The notes beneath the pieces were generated by a model. The model worked only from the letters and a program-made list of their open reading frames with translations. It was not told the origin of the DNA and did not search any database. From assembly GCF_002865645.1 (NCBI RefSeq), contig NW_020194588.1, forward strand, positions 1,036,092 through 1,100,091: 64,000 bases of DNA. The letters run 5' to 3'. A program made the position numbers and the translations under genes. Below, piece by piece: positions 47,675 through 60,900 of this stretch; the first letter of the stretch is position 1, and every line of letters starts with the position of its first letter. This DNA comes from Hyaloscypha bicolor E. Lineage: Eukaryota > Ascomycota > Leotiomycetes > Helotiales > Hyaloscyphaceae.

Positions 47675-47785
47675 TATTATAGTAAATATAAGTATATATA
47701 ATATAATATTAATAATTAGAGCTAAAGGCCCGGATATACTCGATAAATTAAATAAATATAGGTTATATAATACTAATATATAATA
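47675..47785 (+). repeat. 111-bp LTR, right
   Basis: Partner of 39856-39966, followed directly by ACTTA. Confidence 0.8.
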
Positions 47786-48124
47786 ACTTAATATAAAAGA
47801 TTTAAAATATAATTAATTATTAAAGAAATATTTTATAAAAAAAAAGAAAGCTTATTTTTATAATTATAAGAATTAAAAATAATTTAAATTTATTTATTTA
47901 ATAAAAATATAATAATAAGCTAATAAAATAATAAAAATATAATAATAAAATTAATAAATATCTAGAACTAAAAAAGCTAAGAAATAAATATATCTTATAA
48001 TAATTATATTTATTTATATTATAAAAAATAAAGTTTCTAAAATAAAAATAATAATTAAAATTACTATTAAAATAAAAAAAGATAAATATAGAATTAAAAT
48101 ATTAGTTAATTTAAATATAGAAAC

Positions 48125-48852
48125 TATTATAATAAGGTAATTATATAATAGTAATAAAGAGCTTAAATTAAGCTAAAGGCTATTTACTGGGCTAAAAGTA
48201 CTAGTTATATATTAAGTTATATATAGTAATATTATATAACTAGTACTATATAATAAGTTCCCTTTTTTAGACTTTAAAAAATAATATTCTTATTATAATA
48301 TAACTATTTTAGGTTACCTAAATAAGAAATTTACTAGTATAGAATATTCTTTTTCCCTAGAAGCTTATATCTTATTTCTAGAGCCTTATAAAACAAGTAA
48401 GTAAGCTATAATAATATATATTCCAAAATATATTTCTTATTTATATATTACTTCTTTCTCTATTATATTTCTTATTTATATTATATCTAGTCTTAATAAC
48501 CTTCTAATTATAATTACTATATATATCTTATATTCTAATATAAAGAAATATTAGCTAAGTAAAGACTTGGGAAAGTAAGAAATCGGATAACTTTACTAGT
48601 AAGAATATATATAATAGGAAGCTCTTTTTATAAAAACAAGAGAAATATTACTTTATTACTATAATAATTTATATTATATTATAAGATTAATCTCGATTAT
48701 AATTATTATATTACTACTATATATTATAATAAGGTAATTATATAATAGTAATAAAGAGCTTGAATTAAGCTAAAGGCTATTTACTAAACTAAAAGTACTA
48801 GCTATATACTAAGTTATATATAGTAGTACTATATAACTAGTATTATATAATA
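48125..48852 (-). mobile_element. TRIM-2, inverted copy of the 718-bp element
   Basis: The 131-bp repeats at 48125-48255 and 48722-48852 match the TRIM-1 LTR in reverse orientation. The interior also matches: the reverse complement of 48680-48720 gives the sequence after the TRIM-1 left LTR (TATAGTAGTAATATAATAAT). GAAAC lies outside both ends (48120-48124, 48853-48857). It is heavily RIP-mutated. Confidence 0.82.
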
Positions 48853-48859
48853 GAAACTA

Positions 48860-51800
48860 ATTATATAAAAAAGAAATTAGCTTTAAATATAAATATTTTA
48901 TTAATATTAAAAATAATTTCTTTAATTTTACTAGAAAAAAAAAGAATTTATTTATATAAAAATTATATTCTTAAAATTATTATTAAAAATATATTAGGAA
49001 ACTAAAAAGAAACTAATATATATTTTATATTATATAATTTTAATTTAAATTATATTAATATAATATTTGAATTCTTATAGTTTTATTAGATTAATATTAT
49101 AATTTTCTTTAGAGAAATAATATAGAAATACTAAATTTAATTATAGAAAATTAAAGTTCTAAATACTAGAAAGTTTACTAAAATAATAAAATATAAAATA
49201 TATATTTTTTTATTAATTATTTATTTTATAATAAATAGCTAAAGAATTATTATTATTATTATAAATAAAATAATTATATTTTCTAATAAAATATTAGAAT
49301 CTTTTTTAAATATTTTTTTATAGAAGCTATAAATATATTATCTAATTATTATCTAATTTTATATATATTTTATTAAAAAAAAACTTAAAGTTTTTTAGAA
49401 ATATTTTAATACTAATTTAAAAAAGAAATAAATCTATTATTTTATTAGTCTAGCTAGTATTCTAATTATATTTATTCTAAAGAAAAAAGGCAATTTATAT
49501 TTATATATTAATTACTAGAATCTAAATAAAATTATTATTAAAAACCGAATATTATTATTATTTATTAATAAAATAATAAATAAGTTTTATAAAATAAAAG
49601 TATATATAAAGCTAGATTTAAAAAATATTTATTATTAGTTATAAATATAAGAAAATAAAAAATAAAAAATAAAATTTTAAATATATTATAAATATATTAT
49701 AAATACTATATTATATTTTTTTTAGATTTTCTAATATTTTAATAATATTTCAAATATATATTAATTATATATTAATAGGCTTTATAAATATTATTTATAT
49801 AATCTATTTAGATAATATTTTAATTTATTTAAAAAATCTAGAATAATATATAATATTATAATAAAGTAATATTATAATAGTAATAAAAAGCTTAAATTAA
49901 ACTAAAAGCTATATACTAGGCTAAAGATACTAGCTATATACTAAGTTATATATAATAGTATTATATAACTAGTACTATATAATATATAATAATAATCTAA
50001 TATATATTTAAATAATTATAATAATATTAGCTTTTTATAAATTTAGTAAAATATAAATTTAATATAAAAAAAAAGTTCTTGAAATTTATAATTAGTCTAA
50101 ATAATATAGAAATAGAAGCTAGCCGGGTTATAGCTATTAAAAAATAGCTAGCTTTAGAAAATAATATCTAGAAAATCTAAATATTTCTAGATTTTACTAA
50201 TTTCTATTAGAGATTTATTTATAAATATTCTAAAATAGAAAAAGATTTAACTAATTTATTAAAAACTAATAGAAATCTATAATATTATTTTAGTAAAATA
50301 AATAAGGTAAATAAAGCTTTTAGAGAATTATAAATTATATTTATAATAATACTATTTTTTTATTATTTTAATTTAGTTTTAAAAATTTATATAAAAATAA
50401 ATATTTTAAAATTTATAATTATAAATATAAGTTTCTGGCTTTTTAATAAAAAAATAAAAGTTAAATAATATCTTATTACTTTTTATTTAAAAAAAATAAT
50501 TATAATTAAAAATAAATATAAAATATATAATTTTAAATTCTTGGCTATTATTCTAATATTTTATATTTAGTAATATTATTTAATATATATTTAATATATT
50601 ATTATTATTAAAATAAATTATTATAATTTAAAATATTTTATAACTAAAAGAAAACTAAATAATTAATAAATAAAATAAATAGGAAAACTAGTTATTTTTA
50701 ATTTTATTTTAGAATATTAGCTAAAATATAATAATTCTATTAATAGATTATTAAAAAGACCAGATTTTATAATAAATATAAAATAAAAAGTTTTATAAAT
50801 AATAATAATAAAATAATATAAGAAATATTATTAGTATAACTAATTATAAATAATATATATTATAGATTCTAGTTATATAAATAATTAGATCTAAAATAAT
50901 ATATAAGGAAAATAAAGAAATATTACTTAAACTATTATTATAATATTAATAATATAAATAATTCTTAAAAGAAACTTTTATTAAAATTATTAAAATTTGA
51001 AAATTTAATATATTTAAATTATTAAATTATTAGAATATTATTTATATATTAAATAAACCGGCTTTTAAAAAAGAATTATTATAAACTAATTATATTAATT
51101 CTATAAATAAATATTTTAATATTAGTAAAATACTAGAGATTTTTTTTAAAAAAAATTTATAATAAAATATATAAAAAAAATATAAAAAAATATATTAGAA
51201 CTTATTTTATATATTAATAAACTAAAATAAAAATATATTTATTATATAATATATTTAGTTTATTTCTTTTTCTTTCTAAATTATAATAAGAAATTATTAT
51301 AAATTTTATTATAAAAGTATTTCTTTTTAGGTTTTATAATAAAATATATAATTCTATATTTATTATTATTAATAAATATATTTTAATTCTTAAATTAATA
51401 AAACTATTTATATATTATATTATTAAAACCTTTAGTATATTTATAAATATAATTTCTAATAAAAGATTTATTTTTATAAATAAGTTTTATTTAAGTTTAT
51501 ATTTCTATTTAAAAATTTAATAATAACTAAATATAATATTTTATTTATAAACTAATAAATAAATAAAAAATCTAAATTAAATTCTAGAATAATATTTAAA
51601 ATATTATATTAGCTATTAATAAAATAACTAAATAATAAAGCTTATTTTTATAGAATTTATATATATTTAATAATAGAAATTTCTTTATTTTATATTTTAT
51701 ATAGATTTTATTCTAGTATAAAACTATATATTAAAAATAATATTTTAAAAAGAGAAATATTAATAATATAAAAAAAGAATTTAAAAAATTTAAATAAAAT

Positions 51801-52200
51801 AAGAAATACTAGAGAAATAATAATAAAAAATATATTAATAAAAAGTTTAAAATATATAATAAAATTATATTTTATATAAAGAATATTTAATAGTTATAAT
51901 TTAGTATAAAGCTAATAAATAAATATTTCGATTTTTTTAAAGTTTTAGAAATTATAAAATATATAAATAAATATATTATTTAAAATTATTATTATTATAT
52001 TAAATCTATAATATTTTTTATATTTCTTTTTTAGAACTATAATATTTATAAGCTAGTATTATAATAGAACTAGAACTAGTTAAAAATAAAAATAAAAGAA
52101 ATTCGAAATAAAATCTATTATAATTTATAAAAAAAATAAAAAAATAAAAAAATATTTTATTTATTAGAAAAGCTATTTATTAATAAATAATATATAGGAA
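48860..52200 (+). pseudogene. Gypsy-3 pol relic, strongly AT-shifted
   Basis: The + frame shows RT pieces: GNLYLYINY, LNKIIIKNRI, VYIKLDLKNIYYQL (49490-49640), INRLYKYYLYN and YLNNI-like sequence near 49810-49840. An integrase piece, SNKRFIFISKFYLSLYFYLK, lies at about 51455-51520 (family SDRGxxFxSxFW). A solo TRIM LTR interrupts the frame at 49854-49984. Boundaries and LTRs could not be found. It is a different Gypsy lineage from Gypsy-1 and Gypsy-2, judging by the DYRxLNKxTIKNRYPLP-type RT. Confidence 0.7.
49854..49984 (-). mobile_element. Solo LTR of the TRIM family
   Basis: One 131-bp copy in reverse orientation with TATAA on both sides (49849-49853 and 49985-49989). It lies just after the RT active-site region of Gypsy-3 and so dates after that insertion. 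Confidence 0.8.
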
Positions 52201-52559
52201 CTATTAAGTAATTTAGAGAATATAGTTTAAGAATTATAAAAATACTTAAAAAAAAAAAATATTATAATATTATTAGCTAAATAGAAATATAAAAAATAAA
52301 TACTTTTATTAGAAAACTATTAAAAAAACTATATATTTATTTTTAGAAAAATTATATAAAAATTATTAAAAATTCTAAAGACTTTAATTTCTATATTTTA
52401 TAAATATTTTACTTCTATAATTATTCTTTATTATCTTAGTACTATAATTTGCTTTTTCGGATTTAGTATTTACTATATTAGATAAGATATATATATAGGC
52501 CAGCTGCTGCTTTTAATATTTATAAAAGCTATATATTTTTTACTACTTAACTATTTTCC
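52201..52559. other. AT-rich junction sequence
   Basis: Spacer between Gypsy-3 and the next coding-like tract. Composition rises slightly after 52480 (GGCCAGCTGCTGC). No LTR partner was found. Confidence 0.35.
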
Positions 52560-55500
52560 TCTTTAATTCTTTTCTAATATATTCTTAGCTAGCCGCTTAC
52601 TCTTATATATATTACTAACCCCTATCTATATAGATCTATCCCGAATAATTCCTTTATTGCCTTTACTATAGCTAAGAATAATAGCTCTAGCCCGATTTAA
52701 AGCCAGAATCCCTAATTTCTTACTCTGAATTTAATACTTTCAAGTATTTATAATAAGTAATTCTTTCTCTCGAATTACTTGAATTAATTAGAATATAAGT
52801 ATAAATACTAGCTTAATTCCCTTATTACTATTATACTATTATAGCCTTTATAATAATGCCTTACTAGTAATAATAATAATACTAGCTTGCTTTAGGAATA
52901 TCTTTATATATTATAATCTAGCTAATTAAAGAAATGCCTTATAATAATATAGCTGGCTTTTATCTAGCTATACTATAATATTATATATTAGGGAAAGAGA
53001 TTTTAATAAGCTTTCTAATACTATAGAAATAATAGTATATATTATTTGCCTTAATCTGGGCTAATTTATAATAAGAAGAACTAATTTCTATTAAATATAG
53101 TTATAGTAAGTAACTATTTATATAATAATAATATTATTAAAGCTTTTACTAAATATCCTATAGACTAAATACGAAATACTAGTAATAGAAGAATAGGTTA
53201 TAAATAGGCAGGCTAATATAAAAGGTAATATAGAGGTAAGTTATATAACTTTAGAGAATTATATATATTACTAGAATAAATATAATATAATTTATATTAT
53301 AAAGTCTCGATTTTATAAAAAGAAAGCCGTTTGGCCTTAGCTATATAAAAGTAGCTATAAGCTTTATAGAATAGATATAGTAAATTGGATTTCGAGTAGA
53401 ATTAGACTAATTATAAACCAATTTTTTAATTTTTAGTAAAGCCGGGAAATACTAGAAATTATATAATAAACGAGCTTTAGTAGAAGCCTAAAAGAACTAA
53501 AATTTCATATATAGAACCAGATTAATTTCCGGATAATATATAGTAATTACAAGTAGTAAAGCTAGTTTATAAATAAGACTAGTCTAATTCTAATAAATAA
53601 TTACTTATAAATTACTACTTAAGCTACTTAATTCTCTCTTATTAAATATTTCAAATATATTTAAGCTAGTTTATTCTTTATTTTCTTTATTTTCTTTATT
53701 TTATAATAGCTATTCTCGAGAATATATAATTTATATAATTTGTATTTTCTTTTTTAAATCTGCTATTTTATAATAGAAATACTTTCTGGCCTTCTAAACC
53801 TAGCTATTTAATCCGTTTACTTAATACTAATAATAGCCAGAAAATATATAAATCTATAGCTATCTTTTTTTATTTAAGTTAAATTAAGGCAAATAGAAAT
53901 ATAATAGTAAGAGCTAAAGATATATAGAAAAGCTATACTAAAAGCAAATTATTCTAATTAGTTATTCTAGATTATAAATATACTTTTACTAATAATAATA
54001 ATAAATTAGATAATAATTTTCTATTTTTTAAGAAGCTCTTTTAGGCTATTTTATATCCGAGAATCTCGACTAAAGCTTTAAAGACCGGGTTTACTTTTTA
54101 GTATCTGAAATAGCTAGCTTTTTATAGAACTAGATTATAAATTAACTAAATATAATTAGAATTAGGTAAATATTAAAATAAAAGTTAAGATAGATATATT
54201 AGTTATTCTTTATATTCAGAAGTAATTTACTAATTATATATAGATTAACTAGTAATATTTAATAATAATAATTTAGATAAAGCTAAAGATATTTTAGATA
54301 ATATTAATATTAAATATATTAAACGGGATATAAGTTTATATAATATTTTTATAACTTTAGAACTCGCTTTAATACTAATAGAATTTACTAATATATCTAG
54401 TTCGTAATATAATATTAAAGAGAGCTATTATACTAAGGAATTAGCTTCGGGACTTGGGTTTTCTAAGTTATATAATATGCCTTTTACTTCTATATAAGCC
54501 TAATTCCAGACTCTTTTCTAATTATTTAAGCTACTATAAAATTAGACTAACTAGTAAGATATTAGTAATATTAGTCGAAATATATAAATAGAGTCTATAT
54601 TTTACTTCTTTTCTAAGTTTTCTAATAGTAGTAATAATAGATTAATAAATAAGAATATAGCTAAATTAGAAAAAGAACTAGAATTAGCTTTAGAAAAATA
54701 ATAAATAAAGTTATTATTAGCTAGTATATTTATTTTCCTAAGTTCTGACTTAGCTAAAATATTTTAGAACGAAATCTAGAATCGAGAATATAGTAAAACT
54801 ATAAGTAATTAACTAGAAGAGCTATAAGATATTTATTAATATAATACTCTAGCTCAGGGCCTTAAAAAGTAGAAATAGCGGGAAAATAAGATAGTATTTA
54901 TAATAAAAGAAGAAGATATAGTAATATAATAGTAGTAGAAGCTTATAGTATAGAAAAAAGAGCTCGGGTAGCCGGCTATAAATAAGAGTAATTAGTAGAA
55001 CTTAGTTAAGGTTATTAATATAAATAACTCTAAAAATAAGGAAATTACTAAGGCTTTACTAGTTATATAACCCGAGATCTTCTATAAGTACTATTTTTAA
55101 CTATATAAGATATATATCTAGTAATTTACTAGATACTAGATAGAAATAATCTAATACCGAATTATATAAGAGAAATATCTAAATAAATCGGATTCTTGAA
55201 TTAATAAAGATAATATATAAATATTAATAATATAGCCGCCTTATAAATAATTCTTTTAAAACTTAGTCTTACTAGTAAAAAGAAATATTATATAAGTTTA
55301 CTATATATAGTATAGTAGATATAGTAAAGGCAAGAAAATTTTCGAATATCTAATAAATAAATTCTACTAAATTACTAAAGATTAATTAAGAATCTTATTT
55401 AGTTCTATATTAGTTACTAAACTTAAAAGTAACTAGTTATCTTATAAATACCCCGTTTTAGAAATCTTAAGAAATAGATTACTAATAAAATATATCTTAA

Positions 55501-57900
55501 ATAGTATTTTCTTTCTATTTTAGGTAATTAGTAATTCTAATTAATAATAAATACTACTATATATTACTAGCCTCTTAAGGCTTTATTCTAGCTAATTTAA
55601 TATAAGAAAGCAAGCCTATAATATAAAAGTAAGAGTACTAAAATATATATATAAAAATTAGTAATAAAATCCACTATTTTATAAATATTAATAATAATTA
55701 TAATATATATAATACAAGTAATAAGAACCTATAATCTACTAAATAATAAAAGCTATATTTAGTATATACTATAACTTTACCTCTTTATCTCTAATAGCTT
55801 TCCTTTTTTAGGTTATTACTAATTATTAGACCTGAAATTAATAAGATATAGTTTTAGAATAATTATAGATATTTATTAACTTTTATTAATAAATAATATT
55901 ATATTTTATAGATTTCTTGAAATCTGCTTATAATATTAAAAGTAGTACTAGTTACTAAATATTAGAAATAGCTCTTCTAAGGCTTTCTTAAATATACTAA
56001 GATTAGAGATAATATAATATATAATCTTGAGTTTAAACTATTATTAATCTCGAAATACTTTTATTTATTAATTAATTCTATAGTATTAGATATTAATTAT
56101 AATACTATTATATATTTCAAGATATATTAAATATTATTAAAGCTAAAAAAGAGCTAGGTTCTATAAATAGAAAAAGAGAATATAAAGCTATTTTAGATAT
56201 AAAATAAAGGCTATTTATAGAAATATATCTTTATTACTTTCTCTAGCTAAAGTAAAGAAACTATTCGGGTATACTATTTAATAAAATTTAAAAAGTAACC
56301 TTATATAAGAGCTAGTTATTCTTAAACTAAAGAAGGAATTAATTACTTTATTAATATTAGAGCTTTTATATTAGAGAAAATTAAACTATTAAATAGTAGT
56401 AATAATAATAGTTCAAGTAATAAAGCTTCTAGTAAGGCTAAATAAGGCTATTTAAGCTCGAGTAAATATAGCTAGTAATTAGATCTAGACAAATAGTAAT
56501 TACTAGTATATAAAAAAGAGGGCAAGTTTTAGAACTAGATCTTTAGTAAATTCCCTAATAGAACTTTTATTAGAATATATATATACTAGATTATAACTTC
56601 TTCTTATTAGATAAATAAGTAATAGCTTAAGCTTAGTATATATATTTACTAGAACTAATATCTAATAAAGACCTTATCTTTCTATTAGCTAGTTCTAATA
56701 TAAGAATAAGTATAATTAAAAAAAGTAGGGTTTAAGATAAAAAGAATAAGGAATTAGATATATAAGTAAAATACTATAAGAGATAAAGAAATAAATATTA
56801 GAAGGAAATATAAAATATAATACTTTTATTAGTAATAATTAATATAATAAGTTATATATTTAGTATTTCTAATATTATTATATTATATAGTTTTCTCTAA
56901 TATTTAACTAGATTCCCGTTATTCTTAGTAAAATTATTCTTCTTTATAAAGCCGGACTATTATATTATTAGCAAAGTTTATAATATTTCTTTTTTATAAA
57001 TATTTCGTATTTATTTATTATTCTTATATAACTTTACTAGTAGAAAGTAAGAAATTAAACTAGATTAGTATTTAAATATAAGTATAATAAAATATAGACT
57101 TTATAATAGAAAATACTATATACTAATATATAATATATTAATTAATTAATAATAAAGCTTTTATAGAATTAGCTAAAATTATAAATATATTATTCTATAT
57201 TTCTAATATTAAATAATTTAATATATAATTAAGTCTTGAAATATTTCTAGTATTTATCTTATATATTAGATTATATTTTTATTAAGTTATAAAAAGATAT
57301 ATATAAATAAAAAGAACTAATATTTATTAAACTAATAGCCCAGAAAATCCTTTTATATTAAAGTTTAGTAAATTCTAACTAGAAAGCTTAGGCCTTTTAT
57401 ATTATATAATATAGAACCGAAATTAGTTATATATAAAGCTAAAATAAATCTATTATTCCTATATTAAAAGTTGGCTATAAAACCCTTAAGTTTTACCTAT
57501 TACTTCTATTATTCTTTCTATTATTTAAGAGAACTATTTAGATAAACTATTATATAATTATAGTAATAAAGTTATATATAACTATTTATTTAGGCTATAA
57601 ACTCTCTTTTTATATATTCGAGAAATACTTCTATATTACTACTAAATATTATATCTAATCCTATAAAAATATATAATTTAATATATAATATTAGAAAACG
57701 GAATATATTATTAATAAAGCTAAAGTATTAAAACTATTTACTAAGTAAATAAGAATTCTGATTCTCTAAATTATCTAGTATAACTAAAATAATAATAGGT
57801 CTATATTTCTGGAAATAAGTCGAGTTAATAGTATTAATCTAAATAAAGTTAATAAGAAATACTAAAGGCCAAATAGTATAAGATATAATAATAGTAATAA
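52560..57900 (+). pseudogene. Long degraded reading frames, unknown mobile-element protein(s)
   Basis: On the + strand one frame can be followed for more than 3.5 kb (about 52.6-56.2 kb), and another continues to about 57.9 kb. Interruptions are nearly all TAA/TAG. The first tract has an Asp/Asn-rich run near 53985-54010 (TNNNNKLDNNF, likely DDDD-ELDDD before mutation). A Glu/Leu-rich, coiled-coil-like stretch lies near 54660-54720 (LEKELELALEKQQ), followed by LEELQDIY and a basic patch. I recognise no RT, integrase, transposase or protease motif. The size and RIP state say it belongs to a repeated element; the family is unknown. Confidence 0.4.
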
Positions 57901-60900
57901 ATATAATAAATATAAGAATATTATAAAGGCTAATATTAAATACTTTATTTAAACTATTCTTTTTCCCGAATTTATAAAGTTATATTCTAATAAAATAAAA
58001 CTAAATAGATTTATATTACTATTAGTATAAATACTAGAATATAATATATAATTATACTAGAATATAAAGACGTCTTTATATAAAGAATATATATTTATTT
58101 ATAATAATATAGGCTCTAATAATCTAAGAATAGATCTATATATACTAATAGTAAAATATATAATTAATTAGAAGTATTTGAGATATTTCCTTCCGGAATT
58201 CCAGAAATAGTTAATTAATAATAATACTTATTATACTTTATATAAAGATTATTAAATAATTTATAAGCTTACTAGAAATATTAAGCTCTAATTATATTTT
58301 CTAAAAAAAAGTAAAGTTAAACTAGCTTTTATTAAAATTAACTTAATAAATAAAAAGTTACTAAATTCGGAAATATAAATTATAGTATAAATAGATATAA
58401 AATATATAATATATTTATATAGGAAGTAAATTAAATATATTTTAACTTAAAATAAAATATAAATAAATAAGTATAATATAGAAAATAGAAGAACTAATTA
58501 TTCTATAATTTGCAAATTTATATAATCTCTATTCTAACTACTTATATATTAAAGTATCTAGATAACTTAAGATAATATAGAAGTTTTCTAGAAATAACTT
58601 AATTTACTTTTTTTTAAGATTTAAGAAGTTTATAATTTAGTCTAGTTTTATTCTAATTTCTTTTCTATTTAGTAAAGCTTTCTAATAGGCTACTAGATAA
58701 AATTATATACTATAGTATTCTTATAATAGCCTATAATATTATAAATAGTAAATATTATAATTTCCTTATTAGTACTTTAGTTATAAGCTTAATATTTATA
58801 TATACTAGAATTAAGCTATATCCTATAATACTAATATAATTTCTAAGATATTATAGCTATTAGTAAATAGAATATTAGCTTATAGTTTAGTAATAGTAAT
58901 TAGAAATTAGAAACTTATTAATAATAAATAATATTTCAGAACTAGATTTAAACTTATAAATATAAAATAGAAAACTAGTAAAGCTTAAGTAAATAAAAGC
59001 AGAACTAAAAAGACTTAAGGAAACTTAAAGATTAGAATTCTGAATTTTAAATCTTTGAAATAAACTTTATTATCTTTATATTAGTTTTTATTTCTTTTAT
59101 AAAACTATAAGTAATTCCTTAATTAGTTTTCTAGTATTTTCTTTCTTATTAAATTCTATTATCTGAGCTATTTCGACTTTATAGTATTCCTTAATAAATT
59201 ATAATATAAGCCATTTATTTACTTGCCTATTAGATTAATTAGTTTTAAATATTTTTAAAAAATATTTAATATAAGCAAACTAATATCCCATATATATATT
59301 ATATAATATTCGGCTATAATTAGCCTAATAAAATATAGCTTATTATTATTCCGTATTATAGAAATATATATTAGGAAATTAGATTATTATATTTATAATA
59401 AAACTTTTATATTTATTTTTAAATTTTATATAATATTTCTAATATATATTAGAGTTATATAGTTATATAGATTTAATTAATAGTTCTTTCCTTTTCTATT
59501 AGAGTTAGTAAGATAATTTAAACTAGTAGAATTAATAGATTATCTTTTAGTATAAATATTAATAAATTAAATAAGTATTATATATTATTATATTCGGAAG
59601 TTAATATTAGTAACTTATATTATATTTACTATATCTAAAAGAAGCTATAGTAAAAATAGGGTTTTAATAGTATAAAAAAGGCTTAAGAAATTAATTAGAC
59701 TTTCTTTTTAGCCTTTTAAATAAGTCTACTTATAATACTATTTTTATAGCCAAACTTATTTCTATAATTAATTCTGTTTTATAGCTAATCTCTTATAATA
59801 ATATAGTAATACGAACTTGGTCTAATAAAGATCTATTAATAACTAATATAAAAAGTTATCTTTTCTAAAGAATTCTATATTAGAACTTATTTATTTCCAG
59901 ATAATCTCTATATATATTCCTATATATTATTATTATAATTTTCTTATTATTAATAGCTCTTTCTTACTAGCTTATATATTATTTATATAATTAAGGCTAT
60001 AATAAATATATATTTATTTATAGTAAAAGAATAAGCTCTATTTAGTATATTATCTAGTTTCTTTACTATTACTTTAGAAAATATTCTAGTAAGAAATATC
60101 CTTAAATAGTACCTTATAACTAGTATAATTCTATAGGCTATTTCCTTTTCTTTGGCTTTTTAAATACTCTCTATTTAATATTTTAAGATAAGGAAATATC
60201 TGGAATAATATTTTATAAGGAAATATAATTTAATTAATTTAATTAATTAGAGAAATAATAGCTTTCTAGCTTTTATAAAAGTCCGGATTTCCCTAGTTTA
60301 GAAACTTTAAAGTTAATATTAGGAAGTAATTTATTAATTACTAAATAGATTCTTTTAAAATAAATTAGTATTTATATATTATAAATATTCTTAATAAACT
60401 TATATATTGTCTATTTCTTTTTATTATCTAATACTATAAAGCTAAACTTATAAATTAGGTAATAATAGAAAGTAGTTTTAATTCTATTAATTATAGAATA
60501 ATAATTATAGATTCTTATTATTTAGTAGTTATATAAGACTAAAAAGGCAAGAATTTCCTAATAGAGCTCTTTTTTATACTTTACTAGCCTAAAGAGTTTT
60601 ATAATACTTCTTATAATAAGAGTTATACTATAAGTATTCTATTAGTTTATAATATTAAATACTATAATATTATATTTTGCTTTATAGATTAAGAATAGAA
60701 AGTATATAAAGTATATAGCTATAAAAAAGGAAGTATTTATAAGCTTGTCTATAAAAGATTTAATTCTTTTAAGCTAATTTTTTATAAATGCCTTTTACCT
60801 AAATATAATAGAATAATTGAATTATAAATAGGTTTTAGTAATAGAAATAGAATTATTCTAGCTTTTATTAATACTTTTAATTAGAATCTTAAGATATTTA

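Larger units (their letters stand above)
39856..47785 (+). mobile_element. LTR element with 111-bp repeats, split by nested Gypsy
   Basis: The direct repeats 39856-39966 and 47675-47785 have the same length (111 bp) and TATTA...TAATA ends. Outside them lie GCTTA (39851-39855) and ACTTA (47786-47790), a 5-bp duplication with one G-to-A change. The nested Gypsy-2 occupies 41090-47218, leaving about 1.6 kb of own interior, so this is a non-autonomous LTR element. The interior has a coding-like + frame near 40.3-40.9 kb that I cannot identify. Strand is nominal. Confidence 0.7.

Noticed and set aside
30934..49989. Apparent 8-bp (once 10-bp) target duplications around the TRIM copies
   Set aside because: The inner LTR copies also begin with TATTA or end with TAATA, so three of the matching bases belong to the LTR. 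The true duplications are the standard 5 bp.
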